Shown here: piece by piece, positions 1 through 8,057 of the stretch
Numbering within the stretch: position 1 is the stretch's first letter
How the letters are laid out: each line of letters opens with the position of its first letter
Source of the DNA: an uncultured Eubacteriales bacterium
Lineage (GTDB): Bacteria > Bacillota > Clostridia > HGM11514
Direction of reading: 5' to 3'
Assembly (NCBI GenBank): GCA_902492655.1
Contig: CABUMF010000002.1
Location: forward strand, 47,614 to 111,613
Length of the DNA stretch: 64,000 nt
Translations under genes and position numbers: made by a program
Notes under the pieces: model-generated
Told to the model about the DNA's origin: nothing
What the model saw: the letters and a program-made list of their open reading frames with translations, nothing else
Databases searched by the model: none

Positions 1-1113
1 CTGACCTGCTCCGTAAAGGCCGGAAATATCCTTGAATTCCAGAGTGTGCTTAAGCTGTGTGGGATCGACACAATCGTATTCAATGGCATATCCCGTACGC
101 ATAACCTTTACATTTTCAAGTCCCTTGACCGACCTTAAAAATTCAAGCTGAACATCCTCGGGAAGGCTGCTCGACATTCCCTGCACATAAACCTCTTTTG
201 TATTAAGTCCCGTAGGCTCAAGAAAAATCTGATGTCTTTCCTTTTCCGGAAATCTGACAACCTTATCCTCTATTGAAGGGCAGTATCTCGGTCCTATTCC
301 TTCGATTTTCCCCGAATAAAGCGGAGAACGGTGAATGTTTTTTCTTATAATATCGTGAGTGTTTTTATTGGTGTAGGTAAGCCAACAGGAAATTTTATTT
401 TCCAGTTTTTCTTTGGTTTCAAAGGAAAACGGAACTATTTTATCGTCACCCTTTTGTTCTTCAAGCTCGGAATAATCAATGCTGTCCCCGTGAACTCTTG
501 CAGGTGTTCCGGTTTTAAATCTCATCATTTTAACGCCCTGATTTTTAAGGCATTCCGTCAAATGATTTGCGGCAAACATACCGTCCGGTCCGCCGTTATA
601 GGCTACATCCCCAACTATTATTTTTCCTCGAAGGTAAGTTCCGCTTGCAATAATTGCAGCTTTTACGGAAAAAATTGCGCCGATATGGGTTTTAACTCCC
701 GAAACCTTTCCGTTTTCAAACAAAATATCCGTAATTTCGCATTGCTTGATGTCGATATTTGCTTCATTTTCAAGCCGTTTTTTCATTTCAAGCTGATACA
801 TTCTTCTGTCGGCCTGAGCACGCAGAGAGTAAACAGCCGGCCCCTTTCCCTTGTTGAGCATTCTTGACTGCAAAAAGGTTTTATCAATAACCTTCCCCAT
901 TTCTCCGCCGAGAGCGTCTATTTCCTTAACGAGATGTCCTTTTGATGTTCCGCCGATACGGGGATTGCAAGGAAGATTTGCTATCGCATCAAGACAAATT
1001 GAAAAAAGAATTACACTGCACCCAAGTCTTGCCGCCGCAAAAGCAGCTTCACAGCCTGCGTGCCCTCCACCGATTACCGCAACATCGTATTTTCCTGCAT
1101 AGTATGTTTCCAT
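1..1113 (-). CDS. mnmG: tRNA uridine-5-carboxymethylaminomethyl modification enzyme MnmG (partial, 3' end beyond window)
   Basis: The open frame starts with ATG at 1113 and runs off the left edge after 371 codons, so about the N-terminal 60% of a roughly 620-residue MnmG (GidA) is present. Seen in the translation: an N-terminal FAD-binding stretch (DVAVIGGGHAGCEAA) at about residues 9-23, the MnmG signature NLPCNPRIGGTSKGHLVKE near 46-64, and GTYLRGKI in the middle. Family knowledge: MnmG with MnmE modifies U34 in the wobble position of certain tRNAs using FAD, NADH and methylene-tetrahydrofolate. It follows mnmE by 9 bases, the normal partner and order. The right-hand end is certain; the C-terminus cannot be seen. 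Confidence 0.95.
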   Translation of the reverse strand, partial: METYYAGKYDVAVIGGGHAGCEAAFAAARLGCSVILFSICLDAIANLPCNPRIGGTSKGHLVKEIDALGGEMGKVIDKTFLQSRMLNKGKGPAVYSLRAQADRRMYQLEMKKRLENEANIDIKQCEITDILFENGKVSGVKTHIGAIFSVKAAIIASGTYLRGKIIVGDVAYNGGPDGMFAANHLTECLKNQGVKMMRFKTGTPARVHGDSIDYSELEEQKGDDKIVPFSFETKEKLENKISCWLTYTNKNTHDIIRKNIHRSPLYSGKIEGIGPRYCPSIEDKVVRFPEKERHQIFLEPTGLNTKEVYVQGMSSSLPEDVQLEFLRSVKGLENVKVMRTGYAIEYDCVDPTQLKHTLEFKDISGLYGAGQ

Positions 1114-1122
1114 TGTTTTTAC

Positions 1123-2478
1123 CTACTTTCCTACACAAAAATCCGCAAATATGTGTTCTACCGTGTTTTGGCTCACATTAAGCCCCGAAATATTCCCGAG
1201 ATTCATACACGCATTTTCAATATCTATAGAAACAATATCCGCAGGAACTCCCGCTTCTATGGCAGAAATTGCATCGCTGATGTTTTTTTCGGCTTTTTCA
1301 AGCTCACATTTATGTCTTACATTATTTATCAGAGTTTCATCAGCACCGAAAACCCCTGCTCGTTTCTTTATCTCTGCACAAAGCTCTTGTGCTCCTGTTT
1401 CTTTTTCGCAGGAAATATCTATATGAGATTTATTGAAACTTACCTTACATTCAAGATCAGTCTTGTTAAGAACATAAATAACATTTTTATTTTCTACCAA
1501 ATCAAATATTTCATAGTCGTCATCATCGAGAGGTCTTGAAGAATCAATAACATTAATTATTATATCCGCCTCGTTAATTAAGGATTTCGACTTGCTTACA
1601 CCGATGTTTTCCACAACATCTTCGGTTTTTCTGATACCTGCGGTATCCATAAGCTTTACGGGGATTCCGTCAATGTCAATATAATCCTCTATAACATCAC
1701 GTGTTGTTCCCGCAACGGGAGTGACGATTGCTTTATTTTCATTCAGCAAAAGATTTAAAAGTGAGGATTTTCCGGCATTTGCTTTACCTACAATAAGCAC
1801 GGAAAGACCGCTTCTGTAAATTTTGCCCTTGGAAAAGCTGTCAATCAGCGCATTTATTTCGCTTTTTTTTCGGATGAGCTCGTTTTTAAATTCTTCGGAC
1901 TGCATTTCGTCAATTTCCTCGTCCGGAAAATCAATTACTGCTAAAATTTTTGCATTTATTGCGGCGATGGAATCCCTGATTTCGTTAATTTTTGTGGAAA
2001 TTTTACCTTCCATTTGCTTTGCCGCCTGGAAAACCGAGCCTTCGGTTTTGGCATTGATTATATCAATAACAGCCTCTGCCTCGGAAAGATCCATTCTTCC
2101 GTTGACAAAAGCACGCTTTGAAAACTCCCCTCTTTCGGCAATTCTCGCACCTGCCGAAATAACAGCCTCCAAAACCATAGAAGTAACCTTTATTCCACCG
2201 TGACAATTAATTTCAACAATATTTTCGCCCGTGAAAGTGTTTGGAGCCTTGTAAATACCTAAAAGGCAATTATCTATGATTTTACCCTTTGAAACGATTT
2301 TTCCGTAAATCAAAGAATGCGAGGGTGTATCTTTTATGCTTTTTGAAGACACAAACACCTTATTTATAATATCAAATGCGTCTTTTCCGCTCATTCTCAC
2401 CAAAGCAATGGCTCCCGAACCGTAAGGAGTGGAAACCGCCGCAATTGTATCATTATTTAAAATTTCATAATCCGACAT
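1123..2478 (-). CDS. mnmE: tRNA modification GTPase MnmE
   Basis: A 451-residue GTPase that forms the MnmE-MnmG complex for wobble-uridine modification of tRNA. The N-terminal folate-binding domain (AAVSTPYGSGAIALVRMSG) is followed by the G domain with P-loop GKANAGKSS near residue 230, DTAG switch II and NKTD specificity motif. The C-terminus ends CVGK, the conserved C-x-G-K tail bearing the functional cysteine. I chose the ATG at 2478 because GAGGTG lies 6 bases upstream; a longer in-frame extension to 2526 lacks a ribosome site. It sits between jag and mnmG in the leftward operon, as in most Firmicutes. Confidence 0.96.
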   Translation of the reverse strand: MSDYEILNNDTIAAVSTPYGSGAIALVRMSGKDAFDIINKVFVSSKSIKDTPSHSLIYGKIVSKGKIIDNCLLGIYKAPNTFTGENIVEINCHGGIKVTSMVLEAVISAGARIAERGEFSKRAFVNGRMDLSEAEAVIDIINAKTEGSVFQAAKQMEGKISTKINEIRDSIAAINAKILAVIDFPDEEIDEMQSEEFKNELIRKKSEINALIDSFSKGKIYRSGLSVLIVGKANAGKSSLLNLLLNENKAIVTPVAGTTRDVIEDYIDIDGIPVKLMDTAGIRKTEDVVENIGVSKSKSLINEADIIINVIDSSRPLDDDDYEIFDLVENKNVIYVLNKTDLECKVSFNKSHIDISCEKETGAQELCAEIKKRAGVFGADETLINNVRHKCELEKAEKNISDAISAIEAGVPADIVSIDIENACMNLGNISGLNVSQNTVEHIFADFCVGK

Positions 2479-2528
2479 TTTGCTCACCTCAAAAATAAGC
2501 CGGACGAAAAATTCCGCCCGGCACAAAA

Positions 2529-3275
2529 TTATGCGTCCTTTTTAGGTTTGCAGCTGATAACGATTTTCCTGTTTGGTTCTTCGCCCACGCTGAATGTTGT
2601 GATGCTTTTATCGTTTTGAAGGGCAGAATGAATAACCTTTCTTTCATAAGCATTCATAGGCTCCAAAGAAACATTTCTGTGAGTTTTCTTTGCCTTTGAT
2701 GCAAGCCTTAAGGCGAGATTTTCGAGAGTTTTTACTCTTTCATCTCTGTATCCGCCGATGTCAAGAGCAATCTTAACATGCTCACTGCTGTTTCTGTTTG
2801 CCGCAAGCGTTGTAAGATACTGAAGTGCATCAAGATTTTCACCGCGTCTTCCGATAATGAAGCCCTTTTCGGAGCTCTTAATGTCAATAAAAATTTCATT
2901 ATCTTCTGTTCTTGTTTCAAAGCTTTCCGCTTTAACAGACATCTTTTCAAGAACGTTTTTAAGAAAATCAACCGCTGCCGAAACCGTATCATCGGACACG
3001 ACAGAGGGTTTAATTTCCTCTTTTGTTTCTTTCTTTATTTCTTTTTTCGTTTCCTTTTTAACTTCCTTTACTTTAGGAGTTTCGGAAACCGCTTCATCTT
3101 CTACTTCAACATTAAACTTTACAACCGCAGGCTTTGAACCAATTCCCAAAAAGCCGGATTTAGGAGTTGAAACTATATCATAATTTGCGTTTTCTCTTTC
3201 TATACCGAGCTTTTCAACACCTGCGTTAATAGCATCCTCTATGGTTTTTCCCTCAAATTCAAATTCCTTAATCAA
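2529..3275 (-). CDS. jag: Jag/KhpB RNA-binding protein (Jag-N, KH and R3H domains)
   Basis: A 248-residue protein of the Jag (SpoIIIJ-associated, KhpB/EloR) family. An N-terminal Jag-N domain (residues 1-60, FLGIGSKPA) is followed by a Lys/Glu-rich linker (about 65-95), a KH domain with the IGRRGENLDALQYL loop near residue 140, and a C-terminal R3H domain (RDERVKTLENLA, then the ER...H pattern). The family binds RNA and affects cell elongation or division in Firmicutes; the precise role here is inferred. The start is probably TTG at 3275, preceded by AAAGGAAG. It lies directly downstream of yidC, its usual neighbour. Confidence 0.93.
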   Translation of the reverse strand: MIKEFEFEGKTIEDAINAGVEKLGIERENANYDIVSTPKSGFLGIGSKPAVVKFNVEVEDEAVSETPKVKEVKKETKKEIKKETKEEIKPSVVSDDTVSAAVDFLKNVLEKMSVKAESFETRTEDNEIFIDIKSSEKGFIIGRRGENLDALQYLTTLAANRNSSEHVKIALDIGGYRDERVKTLENLALRLASKAKKTHRNVSLEPMNAYERKVIHSALQNDKSITTFSVGEEPNRKIVISCKPKKDA

Positions 3276-3302
3276 GAGAATCTTCCTTTCAAAAAAATAA
3301 AC

Positions 3303-4151
3303 TTAAGCGACAGTATCATCGTTTTTAAACATAATCTTATTAAGAACAAACTGCTGAACAATAGCAATAACATTGTTAATAATCCAATAAATACCCATAC
3401 CTGCAGGAAGAATAAAGCAAAAATAAACACTCATGAGAGGCATCATATAAGTCATAGCCTTCATCTGACTGTTCTGAGCATTATCGGAATCGGAAACTCC
3501 GGACATCTTGTTCATTGCTACCGAACTCAAAAGTGATGTAACACCGGCAAGAATCGGAATTATCCAAAGCACAGCTTCCGCTACGGATTTCGGAATACCG
3601 AAATGCGGTGTCTGTGACAAATTAAGACCCAAAAAACTAAAATCAATCTGACTGAAGGACGGAATTATATCCTTTACCTTTTCAAGATTTGTAGCTTTAT
3701 TAAGCATTTCCGTAAGTTCAATCTGATTAAATGTCTGAATTTTTACATTAAGAGCCTTTGCCACAGCAGAAACAGCGTCCTCGGAAATGCCGGAAATGTA
3801 GGTCAGAGGCATCATGATTACTCTGTAAAGGGCAAATAAAATAGGCATCTGAATAAGAGTCGGCAAACATCCTGCCATAGGATTAATACCGTATTTTTCA
3901 TAAAGAGCCATCTGCTCTTTTTGCAGTTTTTCCTTATCGTTTCCGTACTTTTTCTGAAGCTTGTTAAGCTCCGGCTGAATTTTTCTCATAGCCGCAGTTG
4001 ACTTATATTGCTTTATTGAAAGCGGAAAAAGAACAAGCTTTATAAAAACGGAAAAAAGTATAATAGCAAGACCGTAATTATTTACCAAATTGTAAATAAA
4101 TCTGAGAACCGGTCCGAGAACCGGAGTTAAAATATAAAAGAAATCACACAT
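3303..4151 (-). CDS. yidC: Membrane protein insertase YidC/SpoIIIJ
   Basis: A 282-residue membrane insertase of the YidC/Oxa1/Alb3 family, which inserts proteins into the cytoplasmic membrane alone or with SecYEG. Visible are a first hydrophobic segment, then the conserved block NNYGLAIILFSVFIKLVLFPLS with the arginine/lysine-rich cytoplasmic loop MRKIQPELNKLQKKYGNDKEK, the MAGCLPTLIQMPILFALYRV helix, and two C-terminal hydrophobic segments. The Firmicute form lacks the large periplasmic domain, matching the short length. No lipobox cysteine is present at the N-terminus, unlike Bacillus SpoIIIJ. An AAAGG lies upstream of the ATG at a rather long 12-base spacing. Confidence 0.95.
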   Translation of the reverse strand: MCDFFYILTPVLGPVLRFIYNLVNNYGLAIILFSVFIKLVLFPLSIKQYKSTAAMRKIQPELNKLQKKYGNDKEKLQKEQMALYEKYGINPMAGCLPTLIQMPILFALYRVIMMPLTYISGISEDAVSAVAKALNVKIQTFNQIELTEMLNKATNLEKVKDIIPSFSQIDFSFLGLNLSQTPHFGIPKSVAEAVLWIIPILAGVTSLLSSVAMNKMSGVSDSDNAQNSQMKAMTYMMPLMSVYFCFILPAGMGIYWIINNVIAIVQQFVLNKIMFKNDDTVA

Positions 4152-4187
4152 CCGATTATGTAAACCTTTCTGGTTATTCTGACCCCT

Positions 4188-4400
4188 TTATTTTACAGGG
4201 TCGTATCCCCCTTTACAAAAGGGGTTACATCTCAAAATTCTTTTGACGGCCATAAAACCGCCGCGCAGCGCACCGTACTTTTCTATTGCGGTAAGTGCAT
4301 ACTGTGAACAGGTAGGATAAAACCTGCAGCACGGTCTTTTCAGCGGAGAAATAAACCTTCTGTAAAACTTAATAACGGCAATTAATATTTTTTTCATCAT
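4188..4400 (-). CDS. yidD: Membrane protein insertion efficiency factor YidD
   Basis: A 70-residue YidD-family protein, a small membrane-associated protein thought to assist YidC-dependent insertion. The family signature is clear: IKFYRRFISPLKRPCCRFYPTCSQYALTAIEKYG is divided here into FYRRFISP, CCRFYPTCSQYA and the later RCNPF plus GGYDPV. The start is one of two adjacent ATG codons; I take 4400, seven bases after GGAGG. That start overlaps the last codon of rnpA, so the two genes are translationally coupled. The order rnpA-yidD-yidC is the conserved one. Confidence 0.94.
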   Translation of the reverse strand: MMKKILIAVIKFYRRFISPLKRPCCRFYPTCSQYALTAIEKYGALRGGFMAVKRILRCNPFCKGGYDPVK

Positions 4401-4744
4401 AAGCACTCCTCCGAAATAAGGTCTGCTTTTTTAAGATGATTTAAGAGCTCTTCATTCACCGTAAAAAAATCCGCAAACGAGGCCTTAACCCTTGAGACAA
4501 CCACAATGTCAAAGCCTTTTTTTATTGAACTTTCACTTAAGCGGTAGCTTTCTTTAATAAGTCGACGCACCCTGTTTCTGACCACAGCTTTTCCGACTTT
4601 TTTGCTGACCGTTAAGCCGAGACGGTTTATTTCCAGATTGTTTTTTTTGTAATATAGAACCAGATACCTGCCTGTAACGGTATCGCCCGTTCTGTAGAGT
4701 CTTAAAAAATGACCGTTGCACTTAATTGAAAGAGTATTTTTCAT
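4397..4744 (-). CDS. rnpA: Ribonuclease P protein component
   Basis: A basic 115-residue protein, the protein subunit of RNase P that helps the RNA subunit remove 5' leaders from pre-tRNAs. The diagnostic RNR motif is present as KAVVRNRVRRLIKESYR, about residues 52-68, preceded by the RLGLTVSKKVG strand. Length is normal for the family. It follows rpmH by 54 bases, the usual co-transcribed pair, and its stop codon overlaps the yidD start. Confidence 0.96.
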   Translation of the reverse strand: MKNTLSIKCNGHFLRLYRTGDTVTGRYLVLYYKKNNLEINRLGLTVSKKVGKAVVRNRVRRLIKESYRLSESSIKKGFDIVVVSRVKASFADFFTVNEELLNHLKKADLISEECL

Positions 4745-4798
4745 AAAATCAAAATATACCTACCCTGTTCAAAACATAAAAGACCACTTTTGTGGCCT

Positions 4799-4933
4799 TT
4801 ATGCTGACAATTTATATCTTCCCTTTTGTCTTCTGCGAGCCAATACCTTTCTGCCGTTCTTGGTGCTCATTCTCTTTCTGAAACCGTGTTCCTTGCTTCT
4901 GTGAATTTTTTTCGGCTGATATGTTCTTAACAA
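4799..4933 (-). CDS. rpmH: 50S ribosomal protein bL34
   Basis: A 44-residue highly basic ribosomal protein, nearly identical in pattern to bL34 of other Firmicutes (RTYQPKKIHRSKEHGFRKRM, then STKNGRKVLARRR). The start must be TTG at 4933: AAGGAGG lies 8 bases upstream and family members begin two residues before RTYQPK, whereas the upstream ATG would add a non-conserved extension. First gene of the leftward operon that runs to mnmG. Confidence 0.95.
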   Translation of the reverse strand: MLRTYQPKKIHRSKEHGFRKRMSTKNGRKVLARRRQKGRYKLSA

Positions 4934-5006
4934 TATAAACACCTCCTTAGGAATAAAAATCAAATTACAGGCAGCACAGTTATAACAAATACCATGCATA
5001 TGATAG

Positions 5007-5036
5007 ATTATAACTCATAACATGGGGTTTTGTCAA
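5007..5036 (-). promoter_or_regulatory. Predicted sigma-A promoter of the rpmH operon
   Basis: On the minus strand a consensus -35 TTGACA (5031-5036) is separated by 18 bases from a consensus -10 TATAAT (5007-5012). It points left into rpmH, about 75 bases upstream of the TTG start. Both hexamers match perfectly. Confidence 0.75.
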
Positions 5037-5056
5037 TAAAAAATTTAAAATTTTGC

Positions 5057-5090
5057 TTGAATATTTTTAAAAAATGTGTTATTATATAAT
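5057..5090 (+). promoter_or_regulatory. Predicted promoter(s) of dnaA
   Basis: TTGAAT (5057-5062) lies 17 bases before TATTAT (5080-5085); a perfect TATAAT at 5085-5090 overlaps it and could be used with a poorer -35. Transcription would begin at about 5092-5098, giving a dnaA leader of roughly 75-80 bases. It is back to back with the rpmH promoter. No clear DnaA box lies here; the boxes are after dnaA. Confidence 0.5.
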
Positions 5091-5112
5091 AGTATGGTAT
5101 AAATATAATTAT

Positions 5113-5140
5113 AAAGAGTGGAAGTATGCGCTCTTTTTTC
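5113..5140 (+). terminator. Terminator-like hairpin in the dnaA leader (possible attenuator)
   Basis: AAAGAGTG (5113-5120) pairs with CGCTCTTT (5129-5136) through one G-U pair and an 8-base loop, and the stem runs straight into a run of T. This has the form of an intrinsic terminator, yet it lies between the predicted dnaA promoter and the dnaA start, 33 bases before the ATG. No other plus-strand gene upstream needs it. It may set a low level of dnaA read-through. Confidence 0.5.
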
Positions 5141-5172
5141 TGTCTATTAACTTACGAAAAGATGTGAAATAA

Positions 5173-6507
5173 ATGAACGACTTTTTCCCGGATCTCAGTT
5201 CCTCGTGGGACTCAGTTCTTTCTATTTTGAAGGAAGAAATAACGGAAGTGGGTTTCAAAACCTGGTTTGAACCGCTAAAGCCCATAAAATTTGAAGACAA
5301 CACGCTATACATAATTGCATCAAACGAAATTCAGAAAAACACAATTTTAATGAAACACCGCGATCTTTTAAGAAATTCAATTTCTATAGTTTTCGGTGAA
5401 AATTCCGATTTTGAAATAATTTTCAAAAATCAGATCGGAGAAATAGAAACTGCTGCCGAAAAACCTGCGGAAAAGGTTTTCAACAGTTTCTTGAATCCGA
5501 GATATACATTTGAAGAATTTGTTGTGGGAACAAACAACAACCATGCCCATGCGGCGTCCTTGGCGGTAGCGGAAAATCCGGGTAAAGCATATAACCCTCT
5601 TTTTCTTTACAGTAATGCAGGCCTCGGAAAAACTCACCTTATGCATTCTATAGGTCATTATATTTTGCAGGAAAATCCCTCATCGAAAGTTTTATATGTA
5701 ACAAGCGAAAAGTTTATTAATGACTTAATTGACGCTATTAAGGACGATAAAAGAGAGGAATTCCGCAATTCTTACAGAACGGTAGATGTTTTGCTTATTG
5801 ACGATATACAGTTCATTGCAGGAAAAAAAGGAATGCAGGAAGAATTTTTCCATACATTCAATACGCTGGTTGAATCAAACAGACAGATTGTTATAACAAG
5901 TGACCGTCACCCGAGAGAAATTCAGAATCTTGAGGAAAGAATAAGGACAAGGCTTGAAAGCAGTCTTATTGTCGATATTCAGCCTCCGGATTATGAAACC
6001 AGGGTTGCAATCCTTCGTAAAAAGGCTCAAAAGAACAACATGGGAATTCCCGATGAAATTCTTGATATTATAGCAAAATCAATAAAATCAAATATCAGAG
6101 AGCTTGAAGGGGCAATAAAAAGAATTACTCTTTATTGCAGTATGTCAAACGAGCCTATAACAATTGATTATGTAATGCGTGAAATGAAGGATATTATTCC
6201 TAAAACCGAGGAAATAATAACCAACAAAAATGTTCTTGAAGCCGTTTCGAGGTATTTTAACATAGATAAAGAAGAGCTCCTTTCAAAAAAGAGAACCAAA
6301 GAGATTGCTTATGTAAGACAGATTGCAATGTATCTTTGTTCAAGTCTTGTAAAAAGCACTCTTGAAGATGTAGGCTCCTTCTTTGGAGGAAGGCATCACA
6401 CAACGGTAATGCATGATATTAAGAAAATAGCAAATGAAATGAAATTTAACGACGAACTTAAAAATACCATTACGGATCTTACCAATAATATTAAAAACGA
6501 AGGGTAA
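5173..6507 (+). CDS. dnaA: Chromosomal replication initiator protein DnaA
   Basis: A 444-residue AAA+ ATPase that binds DnaA boxes and opens the origin. Domain I (residues 1-80, WDSVLSILKEEITEVGFKTWF) interacts with partner proteins; domain II is a short linker; domain III has Walker A SNAGLGKTH (147-155) and Walker B VLLIDDIQF (206-214); domain IV carries the DNA-binding signature GGRHHTTVMHDI near the C-terminus. The ATG at 5173 gives the typical Clostridial N-terminus, though the ribosome site (AAAAGATGTG) is weak. It begins the rightward replication cluster, and its stop codon touches the first DnaA box of oriC. Confidence 0.98.
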   Translation: MNDFFPDLSSSWDSVLSILKEEITEVGFKTWFEPLKPIKFEDNTLYIIASNEIQKNTILMKHRDLLRNSISIVFGENSDFEIIFKNQIGEIETAAEKPAEKVFNSFLNPRYTFEEFVVGTNNNHAHAASLAVAENPGKAYNPLFLYSNAGLGKTHLMHSIGHYILQENPSSKVLYVTSEKFINDLIDAIKDDKREEFRNSYRTVDVLLIDDIQFIAGKKGMQEEFFHTFNTLVESNRQIVITSDRHPREIQNLEERIRTRLESSLIVDIQPPDYETRVAILRKKAQKNNMGIPDEILDIIAKSIKSNIRELEGAIKRITLYCSMSNEPITIDYVMREMKDIIPKTEEIITNKNVLEAVSRYFNIDKEELLSKKRTKEIAYVRQIAMYLCSSLVKSTLEDVGSFFGGRHHTTVMHDIKKIANEMKFNDELKNTITDLTNNIKNEG

Positions 6508-6726
6508 TTATCCACAAACTTATCAACATTGTGGATAAATAACCTTCTAAAAATTGTTTATAAATGTCTTTCTAAAAAACTTATTATTTTTTATCAAGAA
6601 TTATAAAATAATAACTTTTCAAGAAGCAGCACTATAAAAACATACTTATCAACATTATCAACCGTAATACTGATAATATATTATATATTATTTATTTGTA
6701 TGTATTACATAATCGGAGGAATAAAA
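6508..6726 (+). other. oriC: oriC: DnaA boxes and AT-rich unwinding region between dnaA and dnaN
   Basis: This 219-base intergenic region holds perfect DnaA boxes TTATCCACA at 6508-6516 and, inverted, TGTGGATAA at 6530-6538. One-mismatch boxes TTATCAACA lie at 6520-6528 and 6646-6654, TTATCAACC at 6655-6663 and a weaker TTATCAAGA at 6591-6599. A very AT-rich stretch follows at about 6664-6705 and is the likely unwinding element. Placement between dnaA and dnaN, and the divergence of gene direction here, match the Firmicute origin. Spaced trinucleotides beginning with TA right after the last box could be a DnaA-trio, but I rate that weak. Confidence 0.88.
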
Positions 6727-7833
6727 ATGATTTTTACATGTTCAAAGGAAATTCTCAATGAAGCTGTATCTATTGTGTCAAAAGCAGTAAGCACAAAGAG
6801 CAATACGCCGGTTCTCGAATGTATTTTAATCAGCGCAAGCAATCATTTTATAAAGCTTTCCGGAAGTGATTTTGATTTAGCTATAGAAAGCGAAATTCCG
6901 GCAGAGGTTGAAGAAGAAGGAAAAATTGCCGTTAATGCAAGATTTTTCGGAGATATTATAAGAAAAGCCGCAGGAGAAACGGTTTATTTTGAGTCGGACG
7001 ATGAATGCAGAGTAAAAATAAAATGTGCCAACATGAAAATCGAAACAACCGGAATGCCAAGTGATGAATTTCCGGAAATTGAAAATATAGAATCGGAGCA
7101 TCGTATCGTGATGAAAGATACAATGCTTAAAAGCATGATAAAGCAAACACTTTTTGCTGTCGGAACAGACGAAAGCAAAATGATACTCACCGGTTCTCTT
7201 TTTGAAATAAAAGACAATGTTTTAAATGTCGTATCACTTGACAGATTCCGTCTTGCACTAAGAAGAGAAACTCTTGAAGATGAAACCGAAGATGTTTCTT
7301 TTGTAATTCCTTCAAAATCCCTCGGTGAAATCAATAAAATAATAAAAGATGAGGATATTGATGTAACCATCGGTGTTTCCGAAAACAAGGTTCAGTTTGA
7401 AATAGGGTGCTATAAGATAACAAGCCGCCTTCTTGAAGGAGAATTTCTCGATTATAATCAGATTTTACCCAAGGAAAGTAAAATTTATGTCATCGCTGAT
7501 GTAAAACCCTTGTGTGACGCAATAGAAAGAGCGGCGCTGATTATAGAAAACGAAACGACCAAATATCCCGTTAAGCTTTCTGTAGAAACTGATAGAATTA
7601 ACCTCAGCTGTGTATCAAGGATAGGAAAAATGGATGATACCGTTTTTGTGGAAACGAAAGGGGATAACCTTGAAATAGGCTTTAACTACAGATTTTTGCT
7701 CGATGCACTTAAAGCTTGCGAATGCGAAAAGGTTTCGGTTGAATTTAATACAATGCTCAATCCCTGCATAATAAAGCCTGTTGAAGGAGAAAAGTTTATT
7801 TACATAGTTCTTCCGGTTAAAATGAGAGGTTAG
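6727..7833 (+). CDS. dnaN: DNA polymerase III beta subunit (sliding clamp)
   Basis: A 368-residue DnaN clamp, the ring that tethers replicative polymerase to DNA. Three similar clamp domains are recognisable by the pattern of short beta strands; typical segments are STKSNTPVLECILI near the start and the C-terminal PCIIKPVEGEKFIYIVLPVKM. I place the start at 6727, seven bases after GGAGG; a further upstream in-frame ATG at 6700 lies ahead of that ribosome site. It follows oriC and precedes yaaA by two bases. Confidence 0.97.
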   Translation: MIFTCSKEILNEAVSIVSKAVSTKSNTPVLECILISASNHFIKLSGSDFDLAIESEIPAEVEEEGKIAVNARFFGDIIRKAAGETVYFESDDECRVKIKCANMKIETTGMPSDEFPEIENIESEHRIVMKDTMLKSMIKQTLFAVGTDESKMILTGSLFEIKDNVLNVVSLDRFRLALRRETLEDETEDVSFVIPSKSLGEINKIIKDEDIDVTIGVSENKVQFEIGCYKITSRLLEGEFLDYNQILPKESKIYVIADVKPLCDAIERAALIIENETTKYPVKLSVETDRINLSCVSRIGKMDDTVFVETKGDNLEIGFNYRFLLDALKACECEKVSVEFNTMLNPCIIKPVEGEKFIYIVLPVKMRG

Positions 7834-7835
7834 TA

Positions 7836-8057
7836 ATGGAAAAGGTTTATTTTAAAGGCGAGATAAGGCTCGGACAAGCATTGAAGCTTTCGGGATATGC
7901 CGAAAACGGTGGTCTTGCAAAGGCGATGATTCAAGACGGTGTTGTTTATCTTAACGGTAATGTCGAAACAAGGCGCGGCAAACAGCTTGAAAACGGAGAT
8001 ATTATAAAAATTGATTTTGCCGACGAGCCTGTTTCTTTTGAAGTGGTAAAAGAATGA
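7836..8057 (+). CDS. yaaA: S4-domain RNA-binding protein YaaA
   Basis: A 73-residue protein consisting of a single S4-like RNA-binding domain (LGQALKLSGYAENGGLAKAM, then VVYLNGNVETRRGKQL). Proteins of this family always sit between dnaN and recF in Firmicutes; YaaA has been linked to 50S ribosome assembly in Bacillus. Start two bases after the dnaN stop, with its own end overlapping recF by four bases, so the cluster is tightly coupled. Confidence 0.93.
   Translation: MEKVYFKGEIRLGQALKLSGYAENGGLAKAMIQDGVVYLNGNVETRRGKQLENGDIIKIDFADEPVSFEVVKE

Noticed and set aside
331..867. 178-codon plus-strand open frame
   Set aside because: Antisense to the edge-truncated mnmG, whose minus-strand translation matches the family throughout.
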